Shown here: positions 12,729-23,744 of the stretch, piece by piece
Position numbering within the stretch: the stretch's first letter is position 1
How the letters are laid out: each line of letters opens with the position of its first letter
Assembly: GCA_026182355.1 (NCBI GenBank)
Contig: JAPFBL010000049.1
Span: 310,001 to 374,000, forward strand
Length of the DNA stretch: 64,000 bases
From: Hermatobates lingyangjiaoensis
Lineage: Eukaryota > Arthropoda > Insecta > Hemiptera > Hermatobatidae
Direction: 5' to 3'
Program-made: the position numbers and the translations under genes
Notes under the pieces: model-generated
Databases searched by the model: none
Told to the model about the DNA's origin: nothing
Seen by the model: only the letters and a program-made list of their open reading frames with translations

Positions 12729-13141
12729 TTGGTAGTTGAAGCAATTCTGTTGAATACAAGTTTTGAGATAATTCACTTCCCTCTTGTAAATGGAAAATTA
12801 TATTTTATAGTATACCTAGATGATGTTGTTTTAGTAATAGGAAGAAATTTGCACTCGGAACTGCAAAGGAAAGAAAGTATCTTATTAAAACAATTGAAAA
12901 GTGGTCTAAATGAAGCGAAGTTGAAGTATCAGCCTCGAAAAGTTGTTGCATGTCATTAAAGAAGGAATTAAGTATAAGAAGAAGCCACCCTCCATCATTC
13001 TGTTATAAACTACAGAAAGGAAAGCATTACAATTCACTCTTGTCAAATATTTCAGTGTTTTCATGTAAGAAAGTTTATATTTTAAATCTCACATCACTGA
13101 TAGACTGTAAAGTGCGCAGAAAAGAAAATTCAATCTCATGA
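12729..13141 (+). pseudogene. Non-LTR retrotransposon reverse-transcriptase relic, R1-like
   Basis: Fragment of a LINE reverse transcriptase. The first frame (12,729-12,959) contains YLDDVVLVI, the catalytic Y-x-DD box, followed by a helix-rich stretch ending KLKYQPRK, the position of the usual 'KL..N..KT' segment. After a frame change near 12,955 the next frame reads LKKELSIRRSHPPSF, then NISVF. This corresponds in R1-type LINEs to 'LKG....RPP.......KYLGV'. The order and spacing of the three blocks support the family; the Ala of YADD is Leu here. No endonuclease, poly(A) tail or ends are visible, so it is a dead internal fragment. Confidence 0.65.
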
Positions 13142-14305
13142 ATACAATTAAAAAAGCAGTAAGAGGTTTTATAATGGTAATAACTAATTTTAAATCTGAC
13201 TATATAGAGTAGTTCTGGAAGTTTCTCTAGGGGTAAAGCTTTTATTAATACGTTTTCCTAAACATGATATCAGGAGAGAAAGGCATTCATTTGAGAAACA
13301 AGAGCATACATACACTTTCAGTGGATACATTGTGAACCCTACTGCAAATGGCACAAAATATTCTCTCAATCAAAGCTGCTGTAGAAAAACGTCGTTAAAA
13401 GAAAAGTTTAGCTCCAATTTCGTTTAAATACGTCTCCTTAGAAAACTCAGATTTAAAAAATTAAATTTATAAACATATAGTTAAGAAATGAATAGAATAT
13501 ATTGTAACTACTGAGTTGCAGGAAGAGTAGTGAATATGGAATTTTAATGTTCTTATTGGTGAAGAGTCGATTGGCGAATTGCTCGAATCATTCCAACCTA
13601 AGATTCGTTTGAACATGACATTTTCTGGATTGCCAAGTTGCCTCAGCCTTAAGACAGGCATACTTATTTTAAACTAATAGCCATTCAATCACCATTCTGC
13701 CACTTAATATAATAAGAAGATTCCTGACCAACCATGCAAAGAGCTCTAAATAAGAATCAAAGTATTCCTTGAGTAGACATTGTGCATTGTAGTCATATAC
13801 ATTTTAAGTAAAAAACAATAATATAAAACAAAGAGTAATTATAAATCGTTAAGCCCTATATTAGTGTGAATAATATATACATAATATTTAGGATTTATTT
13901 TTAATGAGCATAATATTATACATGTAGAATTGCGATGAAGGTTACTAATAGCTGAAAGTTCCACCATTGGCGTAGCGAAGGACAGTCATTCGCTACAGTC
14001 ACGGTTGGAAATAGCACACATTCTATAATCTTCCAAAAGAACTCCTTCAAACATTTTGCCATCAAAATGTGGAAGCACATAAGAACACCAATCAGGTTCT
14101 TTTTTCAAGAAGTAATGCAACTATTATAAGGGCATATTTATAAATGATAAGAATTCTATATAATTTCATTAACTATAAAGTGACTATACTATTTTATCAA
14201 TTGTCATAAATATATAAATTGAATAATTTTATTTCATGAGATAACCATTCCATTTTAAGACTAGAGCACCATACAATTAGTGAAAAAAACTTGTTAACTA
14301 TTAGA
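13142..14305. other. AT-rich stretch, nothing recognised
   Basis: May include further LINE debris directly after 13,141, but no motif can be supported. Confidence 0.4.
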
Positions 14306-14400
14306 AAAATCTGGAGTGGCCTACACTCAACTTTACTATAAGTAAACATAATATCAAACTTTTTGGGTATATAATATATAATGTCACATTTGAGAGTAAT
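14306..14400 (+). repeat. Short dispersed repeat, copy 1
   Basis: Shares 'ctggagtggcctacactcaa' and the following 60 bases with 16,030-16,120 in the same orientation. Family unknown. Confidence 0.8.
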
Positions 14401-16029
14401 GTAAACATCTAAATGGGAGATGTTTATTAGTCTTTTATTCTTGAGATGGTAAATATAGTGACTGATCGACTGATCAATATACAAGCTTATTTTTGTATAT
14501 CATACCACTGATGCAAATAATCTCATTAGTATAACTACAGAAGTAATAACATTTTTGAAAAGCCAATGTGAAAATTCCTTGATACGAAATAATCTCCTAC
14601 AAGATAACATGGCTTTTGTTCTAATAGCCAGTGATTTCTTACATGGTTTACTTGATCTCCTTCTACATTGAATATTTAAGTCAAATTTTCAAATTTAAAA
14701 CAAGAAAATACTCTTATTTTCTCAGAAAAAAATCAAAGAATAAAAGTCGTTTTAAAATAATTTATAATTAAGGATGTACGATAATTACATTTATTAATAT
14801 TCAACCGAAATATTTCAATTTTGAATCATGTTTTACTTCTTTGGTATTTTATAGAATTATTATACTGGGAAATTTATGGCTCCTTAGTATTTAATAAAAT
14901 TATTTTCCTTCCTCTTTGTCAAAAATAATATATATACCAATTTTCTCTGAGTAAGTGTTATCTTTTTTTTCTGCATCTTGTACTCTGTTATAAGGTTGCT
15001 ATGAATATAGAGAGAAAATAGTAGTAATTAGCCAGTTTACATACTCAAATCAAAGTCAAAGCCAGCTATTCAGTATAATTTAAAACTTTTATAGTTGGGA
15101 GCTTCTAACTTTTGAAAATAATAATTATGAACTATTATATTTATTAATAGTGGTCATAAACGTTTTAAATTCATTCACGCCCACATAAACTCAGACAAAA
15201 CAAAAATATGCAATCAGGTGACTACAAAAGTGTAAATACTTAGAATTTTTGCAATCAATTTGATCTTGACTACTATACTTTAATACAATTAAACTTATTG
15301 TAAAGTTGCATTCTATACATTGAATACAGTGAATACATTTGAATGCATTGTATTCTAACAAATTATCTATAGTTCAAATTAATTCCTGAAAGCAATACAA
15401 AAAAAGTTTTTATATCTTGATATTCAATTATAACCATTAATTCCTTTCTAGAATTCATATCTTATGGCTGTAAAAGTATGAAATTTATCTTAAGTGAATG
15501 GTGCTATCAATTTATATAAATTTTTAATATAAAAAAGTACATTCAACGTTCTTTCTTGCATTAACCTTTTTACTTAATGCACTGCGCTTGAATTAGGGCA
15601 AGAAAGAAAACCTCAGAAACATCATTTACTTTAGAATAAAACGGTAGCAGATTGTTTTATACGATTTCTGCTTGAAATACTATGAGACATATATTTGCTC
15701 ATAATAAATTAAGACAAATTGTAAAGGTATAGTGGGGATAGTTTTCCCAGTAGAATAAATGTAATCGAACTTTTGAACCCTATAGTTGGGTGCATGTCTC
15801 AACACGTCAGTCACATTCGGGCTTCGCCAGACAGAACACAACAAGATTAACTCTCCATCATGATAAGGTAAACCTTTTATTTTATAGTTTCAGATCATAT
15901 TCTACGATATAACTTTTCATCATTTTCTTTATGTGTTCTTTCACATGCATTGTATATATATTTTATCAAGAATACCTGTATTTAAAGTTAAATGGAAGTT
16001 ATTTTACTTCTTTTTGATCCACCAATATC
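14401..16029. other. AT-rich stretch, nothing recognised
   Basis: No supported gene. Several A/T runs only. Confidence 0.5.
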
Positions 16030-16125
16030 AAAAAAATCTGGAGTGGCCTACACTCAACTCTACTATAAGTAACTTAATATCAAATTTCTTGAGTATATAA
16101 CACGTAACGACTCATTTAAGCATAA
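16030..16125 (+). repeat. Short dispersed repeat, copy 2
   Basis: Direct-orientation partner of 14,306-14,400, with a few substitutions and small indels. Confidence 0.8.
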
Positions 16126-16382
16126 CGTTATTTAAGCATAACATTAAAGCATTTTATGTGACAAATCCATCATGCCATGGAAGACAAAGGTAATTTATTA
16201 ATGTTTATTGGCGGTGATTTTTTTACATGTAACAATATTATTCCTCTTACATCTAATAAAAGTCAATAAACTATTTAAATTGTTCCTTTATAAATATTAA
16301 TTTTATCTTAGTGGATTCACTCAAAAAATTTCTAAGTCAATGTAAACATTGCAAAAAAATATAAAAAAATCAAAAAGCAGGT

Positions 16383-17197
16383 GATCTCTCAGTCTAGGAT
16401 AAACAAACAGTTTTTATAGCGTTATTGCTCTTTCCCGTAATTGAAACTTCATGATTTTTTTTATGAATTGCTAATTTTCTGTTCCATTTTTGGTCAAATT
16501 TTCATTATTTTTAAATGAGCCGTTTAGCGTCAAAAAAACATTTTCTGAAAACATAATTCGTACTGTAACGCCCCATTAGCGAATGTAATTTTGAAAAAAA
16601 AATCTCAACTCATTTTCCACATAATGTTCTATTTATAGGGATAGTTTCATTTTGATTCGTCAAACAGTATGGCTTGTATCGCTCTCACAAGGTTTGAGAT
16701 TGAATTATAAGTCAAAATTTGTACATTTTATTGAAAAAAAAATTTCCTGTTGTTTTTAAATTCTGAATATATTTTTCGTTTGTTCCGTTTGTAACCTCAA
16801 AGATAATGTCAAAATTTCAAAACTTTACGGTTATCAGTTTAGGAGAAATAAATGTTTTCTAAAAAACGGTTTTTGCCAAAAAAAGGGACTTTTCCATCAT
16901 GCATAATTCTTCCCAAACAATAGGGATCTTCGTCTTTATGGGGCCCATTTTTGTGTAAAATATCAACTTGATCCATCAAAGATTCTGGACCGTAGCGTGG
17001 TAACAAGCAATGCTAACACACTCAAACACACACACACACACACACACACAGACATCATCGTAAAAACTTCATAATACGACTTCTGGGACCTCAAAACGTG
17101 TAATTCCGTCAAAATCTCGAGATCGAATTTTTTCACGATCACTTGAACTTTTTCCCTCCTTAAAGATAAATGATTACTTTACTATATAGTAAAGTAA
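16383..17197 (-). repeat. Interspersed repeat family R, copy 1
   Basis: About 800 bp whose reverse complement matches 48,895-49,720 and 53,190-54,260. Shared blocks include 'ttgatggatcaa', a GT-rich run (here (CA)n at 17,029-17,050), 'gtttgacgaatcaaaatgaa', 'ttttctgaaaa' and 'ttttttgacgctaaacgg'. On this strand it starts at a perfect 24-bp palindrome (17,174-17,197, centre CTATATAG). No protein is visible. It could be the non-coding part of a DNA transposon or Helitron. Confidence 0.8.
17174..17197. repeat. Perfect 24-bp palindrome at the R-family edge
   Basis: The 24 bases are identical to their reverse complement, centred on CTATATAG. This could be an element terminus or a fixation of two ends. 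Confidence 0.8.
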
Positions 17198-18720
17198 TAA
17201 AAAGTGGTTTCATTAATTAAAAAATTGAGCTATTCCTTTCTAAGAATGAAAAACCAAAAAAATTGTTGTTATATTACTTTTATTTGATATTGTACTTATT
17301 CTGTTATTTTGTTTTATGTGTTACATTTCAATGAAGAAGAGTCAGTCCTTTGCTTATAGCATTTGGAAAGAGTGTTTACAGCATCCCTACATAGTGATGC
17401 ACAATTTACATCATCATGAAAATATAATGTATTTAAGAAAACATGTAACCTATGCTAAAAGTTGAAGCAGAACAATCTTCATAAATTTGAATTTTATAAG
17501 ATATTATGCAGAATAATAACTGAGTGTGAAAGCATTTCTTTGGGTACAAAAGAAGAAAGTAACGCGTACTCCTGAAATAGTTCTTATTCCTTACTAAAAA
17601 GTACACTCAAAAACATTTTGACATAGTTCAGAGATATTGATCAACTAATAATACATATCCGATAATATCCAACAAACTAATGAAATGAAACTAATGAATG
17701 TAGGCTTCAGCTACAAACTAAATTAGCGTTCATATGATAAATTAAAAATGTTGACAAGTGGGTGTGAACAGTATTATAAATATAATCAGATTTGACTTAT
17801 TTGCTATCAATTTGAAAGATTTTGATGCACAAGAAGTTCTAGAGAAAAGGAGTTAAATATTCAACATCATGCTAAACTCCAAAAACCTTGTTGACTCTAT
17901 CGGTTCTGTTTCATTTGCTTGAGTAGTATCTTTCTTTTATTCTATCTATGAGAAAACCTAAAAACCATATAGATAACTCTTTACATGCAAAATACATATT
18001 TCATGACTGAATATATTAATAAATGAAAAAAATTTATCTTGACTAAAAAAATATTTACTAAATAGAATATTTATTTTTACGTGCAATATAACATTGAATA
18101 CAAAACATATTACTACATAAACTATTTTATAAATGTACAAATGATAAAATGTATTCGTTAAGTTAAGGAAATCAATCAAAAAGTGATTTATATTTCAAGT
18201 TTGAGTTGAGTAGTTCTAAAATTTTATTATTAACTCAAGTTGGATAAAGGAGAACATTAAACGCTGCCAAGGGAGTGATTCAGACCAATCGTAAACTTTT
18301 TCAAGGGTATTAGAGGCAAAGTCTTCACTCAATCACCAATTTAAAGTGGATAGCTGGAAATATAGAGCAATCAAGGAATTTAAAATCTTTCCTTACATTG
18401 TAAAGAAAGGTTTCAAAAACTTTTTCAAATATGTCTTATTGCTTCATTTAATTTTACTAAAGCTCAAATCATTTTTACTTAAACAATAGCCAGAAATATA
18501 AAAACAAGCAAATTATAAATAATTGTAGATTGAAGATTAATTCTTTTACTAAAGAAAATTTATTAATAAAGTTTTCACGGTATCGGAAATTTAATATAAA
18601 AGTTAATGAGAAAATTAGTACCATTCTATGATAAAACAAAAACTTTATACAGTTTAGTAATAAATATATAATTAAACTGTAATAATAATAATAATAAATA
18701 ACAATTTAATTTGCCACTCG
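17198..18720. other. AT-rich stretch, nothing recognised
   Basis: No supported gene or repeat. Confidence 0.5.
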
Positions 18721-18744
18721 GTATATATATATATATATATATAT

Positions 18745-18872
18745 GCGTTGTTCTCACAACGAAAAATTAATTTTCCGCGTTGTTCTCACAACGAAAAATT
18801 AATTTTCCGCGTTGTTCTCACAACGAAAAATTAATTTTCCGCGTTGTTCTCACAACGAAAAATTAATTTTCC
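18745..18872 (+). repeat. Tandem array, four identical 32-bp units, each with two palindromes
   Basis: Units start at 18,745, 18,777, 18,809 and 18,841 and are identical. Each contains cgttgttctcacaacg (6-bp stem, TCTC loop) and the palindrome aaaattaatttt. It directly follows a (TA)n tract (18,722-18,744). The 32-bp period is about three helical turns. It resembles a CRISPR array only superficially: there are no spacers. Confidence 0.95.
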
Positions 18873-18978
18873 GCAAACTTGAAAAGTTGGAGAAGAAGAT
18901 CATCGATCGACAATATTCAGTCGTGTATAACCAATCATGTATATATATATACATATATATTTGTACAGGTAGGCAGCA
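18873..18978. other. Spacer with small TA tract
   Basis: Continues from the array into 'tatatatatata' at 18,941-18,960. The plus-strand frame 18,879-19,118 is not supported as a gene. Confidence 0.5.
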
Positions 18979-19405
18979 AATCTTCTTTTAAACATTTTGA
19001 ATTGAAATATGCAGCAGCCTCTGCATTTACGACTTTTTTACTGACTGTTTCTATTTGTCTGATTATTCTTCTTTCATTTTGGGGTAATTCCCAAATTAAC
19101 TTTACCAGAGACATTTGAACTTTGCCAGTTGGATCAACATATCATGACTAGTTAAACAAATCAGCAACTAATTTATTTACTCACAAGCTTTCGACTATAC
19201 AGTAGTCATCGTCAGACTACTATATCATCTGATTAGTTGCTTATTCGTTTAACTAGTCACAATATGTTATTCCAACAGGTAAAGTTTAAATGTCTCTGGC
19301 AAAGTTAATTAGGGAATTACACCAAAATGAAAGAAGAAAATCAGAAAATTAGAGACAGTCAATAAAAATGACGTAAATGCAGAGGCTGCTGCATATTTCA
19401 ATTCA
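18979..19405. mobile_element. PLE-like palindrome, group V, with central hammerhead
   Basis: Arms of roughly 155 bp (about 18,985-19,138 and 19,243-19,402) are near-perfect reverse complements, e.g. around 'gcagcagcctctgcattta'. The loop between them folds as a hammerhead-like motif on the minus strand (see 19,164-19,240). No coding remnant. Confidence 0.8.
19164..19240 (-). ncRNA. Hammerhead-ribozyme-like motif, group V
   Basis: On the minus strand: outer stem I GCAACTAAT/ATTAGTTGC (9 bp), core CTGACGA (19,209-19,215), one unpaired T, stem II GACTA/TAGTC with a 5-base loop, GAAA (19,189-19,192), palindrome AGCT as stem III, then T and the predicted cleavage site before 19,184. Every invariant base is present. 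The inner part of stem I is weak. Confidence 0.6.
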
Positions 19406-19423
19406 ACATATATTTAACAAGAT

Positions 19424-19548
19424 TTCACATAAACTCCTGAAATACAATCAATGATCAAACCATAATATGAATGATCTTAGTCTTGTTTTCCCATTTCTTA
19501 TTGTGGTTTGATCATTGATTGTTATTTCACGTGTTTATGTGAAAGCTT
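19424..19548. mobile_element. Inverted pair of PLE 3' ends, group K
   Basis: A minus-strand piece at 19,424-19,466 faces a plus-strand piece at 19,468-19,548. Both end outward, the right one at a TA tract (19,549-19,597). The hammerhead portion is missing here. Confidence 0.75.
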
Positions 19549-19597
19549 TATATATATATAATTATAATATATTATATATATATTATATATATATATA

Positions 19598-20316
19598 GGT
19601 GTATAATGTAATCGGGATTCGGTCAATTTTCCAGGATCAAAATCAAACTCTCAATGCCGACGTTTCGGTTTTATTTAAAACCTTTTTCATAGGCCTACAA
19701 ACAAAGGATGACAAGAAATCATATATAAACATCAACATATAACTAACATCAAAATGGAATATTACAGTTGTGAAAAAACAAAAATATATATACAAGTAGA
19801 AGTAATAGAAAAGCAATAAACATTTTTATGAACTTACAGAAGTCAGAATTTTTGAATTAGAAAAATGATGAAATTTACATTATATAAAATGAAGTAACAA
19901 TAGATAGTTAGTGAACTAACATCTTAACTGGTCAAAAACTTGGACCAGACTAACTGATTACAATTACATGTAAACCGAAACACTGTTCACTCAAAGAACA
20001 CAAAAAGGAACTAAGGAAATTAAATTTCACTAAAATCAACTTAACACTCCTGAATAAATAGTGTTCAAATTGGTAATGTCACTTCTATGATTAACTGAAC
20101 TTAGATCTTTTTTAATATATAGCATTTCGAGGGTCTTTCTTCTTTGCTCATCTTGTTCTTTATCTACTATAATTGCTTCTTCAAAATCGAACATGTGACC
20201 TTCGTTTAAGGCATGGAATGCTAAAGCAGTGGCGTTACTTTTATTAGTTCTTATTGAATAAGAATGTTGCTAAAGTCTTTCTTTTAAAAAACGACTTGTT
20301 TCTCCGTAATAACGGA
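19598..20316 (-). mobile_element. PLE 3' part, group A, left arm of a giant palindrome
   Basis: Reverse complement, with few differences, of 20,345-21,075. It includes the 3' tail and antisense of the GIY-YIG domain, ending near 20,316 at the palindrome centre. The left end abuts (TA)n. The group A core (CGAAACGTC/TTGGCA with a GGTTTT/AAAACC hairpin) lies at about 19,652-19,700. Confidence 0.9.
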
Positions 20317-20580
20317 GATTACGGAATAATAATCAAATGTAAAGACTGCGACAAGCGTTATTACGGAGAAACAAGTCGTTTTTTAAAAGAAAGACTTTAT
20401 CAACATTCTTATTCAATAAGAACTAATAAAAGTAACGCCACTGCTTTAGCATTCCATGCCTTAAACGAAGGTCACATGTTCGATTTTGAAGAAGCAATTA
20501 TAGTAGATAAAGAACAAGATGAGCAAAGAAGAAAGACCCTCGAAATGCTATATATTAAAAAAAGATCTAAGTTCAGTTAA
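20317..20580 (+). CDS. PLE GIY-YIG endonuclease domain, open, 5'-truncated (group A)
   Basis: Endonuclease of a Penelope-like retroelement, the enzyme that nicks the target DNA. The frame reads YGIIIKCKDCDKRYYGETSR, then ERLYQHSYSIRTNK, ALAFHALNEGH and DEQRRKTLEMLYIKK. Y-GII and YYG correspond to the GIY and YIG motifs, the Arg in RFLKERLYQH to the catalytic Arg, and the Glu in TLEMLYI to the metal-binding Glu. The domain is open to a stop at 20,578, but everything upstream (reverse transcriptase, linker) is replaced by the opposing arm, so the apparent Met at 20,254 is antisense of the other copy. The same family is seen broken at 33,180 and 32,242. Not functional alone. Confidence 0.85.
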   Translation, partial: DYGIIIKCKDCDKRYYGETSRFLKERLYQHSYSIRTNKSNATALAFHALNEGHMFDFEEAIIVDKEQDEQRRKTLEMLYIKKRSKFS

Positions 20581-21092
20581 TCATAGAAGTGACATTACCA
20601 ATTTGAACACTATTTATTCAGGAGTGTTAAGTTGATTTTAGTGAAATTTAATTTCCTTAGTTCCTTTTTGTGTTCTTTGAGTGAACAGTGTTTCGGTTTA
20701 CATGTAATTGTAATCAGTTAGTCTGGTCCAAGTTTTTGACCAGTTAAGATGTTAGTTCACTAACTATCTATTGTTACTTCATTTTATATAATGTAAATTT
20801 CATCATTTTTCTAATTCAAAAATTCTGACTTCTGTAAGTTCATAAAAATGTTTATTGCTTATCTATTACTTCTACTTGTATATATATTTTTGTTTTTTCA
20901 CAACTGTAATATTCCATTTTGATGTTAGTTATATGTTGATGTTTATATATGATTTCTTGTCATCCTTTGTTTGTAGGCCTATGAAAAAGGTTTTAAATAA
21001 AACCGAAACGTCAGCATTGAGAGTTTGATTTTGATCCTGGAAAATTGACCGAATCCCGATTACATTATACACCTATTCTATCCAACGGTTGA
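20581..21092 (+). mobile_element. PLE 3' untranslated tail, group A, right arm
   Basis: Mirrors 19,598-20,110. Contains the group A signature at 20,978-21,040 (AAGGTTTTAAATAAAACC hairpin, CGAAACGTCAGCA) and ends near (TA)n at 21,111-21,154. Confidence 0.85.
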
Positions 21093-21108
21093 TATATTAT
21101 TGAATTTG

Positions 21109-21110
<2 letters not shown>

Positions 21111-21154
<44 letters not shown>
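21111..21154. repeat. (TA)n microsatellite
   Basis: TA dinucleotide tract at the outer end of the group A palindrome. Confidence 0.95.
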
Positions 21155-21159
<5 letters not shown>

Positions 21160-21161
<2 letters not shown>

Positions 21162-22180
21162 TCAAGAGGAAAGCACCATTTAGAAAAGAAATGGTTCACT
21201 TGGACAAGTGAATTACACATTAAACCTATTGCACCAGAGAAAGAACAAACACTCATTTTATTCTATTATTTTTGTACTCTGTCGTGTTCAGGAAAATAAT
21301 AGAAATGGCAAAGACGAAGAAATGAAGCGTCGTATAGCGTTCACAAACTTATACTACAGGTGTCAAATACTGTAGTCACTAGCGCATTCATGAATCGGGA
21401 ATAATGAAAACAATTCTAACAAGATAGATGATTAGGATAAAATTACTGTGAATGTAAAGGGAAGGGAGACAAAAATATTAAATGAAAAACGAATTTGAGA
21501 AACGTTTAATGTAAAACTAAAAATGAAATAAATGAGAAACAAAATGAGTACAACTCATGACATAGAACTAACTAAATTTGATAGAAAGGGAATTGTAAAA
21601 CGTGATCGCCTTAGATTCAGATGCGGAGTTAATCACATCGAAAAGCAGACTAAAGCTTCTTCAGAAGGCCGTAAAGCATATCCTCACTCAGTGAAATTAT
21701 CATAATTTGAATTTTAACAGATTCAGCCTAACACCCTTAATCTCCACCTTAATAAGTGGTTTAATGCTCGAACTTGAACTGAACTTTTTCCACACGTCAT
21801 TCCAAAGTTGTTGTATCAATCGTTTAATAGAATAGAACTAATGTGATCCAAGATTTGGTTATTTTTCCAGATTCAAATGAACTACTCAGTGTGAATGTTT
21901 GATAACTTTTAAAATCATGCTCAATATATAACTAAATAGAAGAAAATAAGAAATTACAACAAAACAACTAATAGTGACATAAAGAAATACTTATAATTTC
22001 ATCATCTGCAAAAGAATCTCACTTGTCATCGAAGCGACTCACATCTTTTTATATGAATACAAGGCAGTCCAATACATTACCGCGATTGAGATTACTTCCA
22101 TGTGTGTTTTTTCTCTGGATTTAGTTTGTTTAATTGTTGTATTCTTAATTATTGCTGTGAAATATTAACGACTTTTTATG
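21160..22180. other. No recognisable gene
   Basis: Moderately AT-rich and unidentified. It may contain more PLE tail (a 'tttccagattcaaatgaactactcagtgtgaatg' stretch near 21,867 recalls group A), but the match is weak. Confidence 0.4.
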
Positions 22181-22181
22181 G

Positions 22182-22212
<31 letters not shown>

Positions 22213-22523
22213 AAGGTCCCTGTGACAATAAAAACTTTAACACATAGGAAAGAACACAAAAAGTCACTACAGAACTCACTTCGTTATTTCGACATTCGTC
22301 GTCATCGGGAAGAAGTGCGAAGTACTCACGTTGAGAAACAAACTGCTACTCAACGGGTTTGATTGTTTGCTTCTCAACACGAGTACTTCCCACTTCTTCC
22401 CAATGAGGACGGATGTCGAAATATCGAAGTGAGTTCTGTATTGACTTTTTGTGTTCTTTCCTATGTTTTAAAGTTATATATATATAAATATATATATATA
22501 TATTTATATATATATATATATAT
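22182..22523. mobile_element. Inverted pair of PLE 3' ends, group L, between TA tracts
   Basis: The minus arm 22,213-22,342 and plus arm 22,365-22,478 share 'gaagtgagttctgta'. TA tracts lie at 22,182-22,210 and 22,475-22,523. The hammerhead cores are mutated (CCGATGA left, CCAATGA right) compared with the intact copy at 34,749. Overlapping frames on both strands are repeat artefacts. Confidence 0.8.
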
Positions 22524-22659
22524 TCGTATATTTCGGGAGCAGACCTTCGTTTATGCATGCCTTGTTAAATTGTATGCCTATTTTTAATTTCACAACTTTT
22601 CTACTGAATCTTGCGATTTCTCTAATACACTTTCTCCATTTTTGTGGTACAAGATAGAT

Positions 22660-23000
22660 TAGTAGACCAAAGTTTTTAATTTACATAGCCCGGCATGTTT
22701 CGGTCCTCACTGACCATTAATGGTGACTTTTGAACTACAACAAGTGGTCTTCGTCAGAGTCAAAAACCCAATTGAAACACTAAATGCAGAAACATATGGT
22801 GAGGGGTTGAGAAGAGCAGGAGGGAAGAGTGGTATTTTAATAAGGGTGTAAAGTGTAGGAAAGTACAATAGTCCAGAGAGGGTTGATAGGGGAAACAAAG
22901 GAGTACAGTAAGAACAAGTAAAAAAAACATCCGCTAGCTGTCAACCCACTTCGATGAGGCTATTGCCCTCATCAAGATAGAATCAAGTTTGAAAAGGCCC
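22660..23000 (-). mobile_element. PLE relics with K-group fragment
   Basis: 22,735-22,778 is a minus-strand group K piece. 22,690-22,730 on the minus strand has a GGTC/GACC hairpin followed by GAAACATG, a hammerhead-like relic. 22,945-22,990 on the minus strand has TTGATGA with a GAGG/CCTC hairpin then GAAG. These are stacked ends of several old insertions. Confidence 0.5.
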
Positions 23001-23189
23001 TTACTAATGTTTATAATATTTCATCTATTAAATTTAATCAGAAAGGATTCGATAATATTTATTAACATAATTGATTTTCATAGATAATAAATTTAGCAAT
23101 TGACCTAATGTTATAATCTCACTATTAAGATTTCAGGGAAGTACAATTTAACGCCCTCAAAAACATATTTTTAAAAACAGGAAATTTTA

Positions 23190-23420
23190 ACAATTTTTGG
23201 ATGGGAAAAATAAAAATGAAAAACCTACATACCTTCATTTTTATTTTTCCCATAAAAATACTGAGTCTTATTCAGAGGCACTCATCCTTAGTTAATGCCT
23301 GAGGAAGAACACTACGTGTTCGAAACGCGTTGTTTATATCATTAAAATTTTTATATGTAGAGACCATTTCATTAGATTTTTACCCTACAATGAGTAAATA
23401 CCACATAATAACTGATTGCA
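23190..23420 (+). mobile_element. PLE 3' end, group Q
   Basis: Single plus-strand copy. Its left part is an inverted repeat (arms around 'gggaaaaataaaaatgaa' at 23,202-23,219 and 23,239-23,256). It carries a complete hammerhead-like motif at 23,292-23,345. No coding remnant. Confidence 0.6.
23292..23345 (+). ncRNA. Hammerhead-ribozyme-like motif, group Q
   Basis: Stem I outer TTAAT/ATTAA with closing C-G, core CTGAGGA (23,299-23,305), one unpaired A, stem II GAACAC/GTGTTC (6 bp, TAC loop), GAAA (23,322-23,325), palindrome ACGCGT (stem III), T and a predicted cleavage after 23,331. All invariant positions fit. The short palindromic stem III predicts dimeric activity, as known for hammerheads in Penelope-like elements. 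Confidence 0.65.
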
Positions 23421-23534
23421 CTACATTAGAATATGTAAATCATTTACCATGACCAGGCAATATTGAGTTTACCATTTTAGTTTCAAAAATTGCATTCATC
23501 AATTACTCTGGAGGGGGATAAGCAGTTACCCATT

Positions 23535-23538
<4 letters not shown>

Positions 23539-23602
<64 letters not shown>
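23539..23602. repeat. (TC)n-(TA)n compound microsatellite
   Basis: About 30 bp of TC repeats run into about 33 bp of TA repeats, immediately followed by a group A PLE end. Confidence 0.95.
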
Positions 23603-23603
<1 letters not shown>

Positions 23604-23744
23604 ATAAAAGTATCGACCGTGGAATAGAAACAAAATTAAAGTTTATCGGGACTCGGTCAATTCTTCAGGTTCAAATTAACTTCTCATTGCCAACGTTTCA
23701 GTCTTTATTTAAAACTTTTTTCATAGGCAGAAGTATAAATTTTG
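23602..23744 (-). mobile_element. PLE 3' end, group A, solo
   Basis: Minus-strand group A end (antisense words 'tatcgaccgtgg', 'gtttatcgggactcggtca', 'ttttttcatagg'). Its outer end directly abuts the TA tract. Confidence 0.85.

Noticed and set aside
18745..18872. CRISPR-like array of 32-bp repeats
   Set aside because: The units are contiguous with no spacers and the DNA is eukaryotic.
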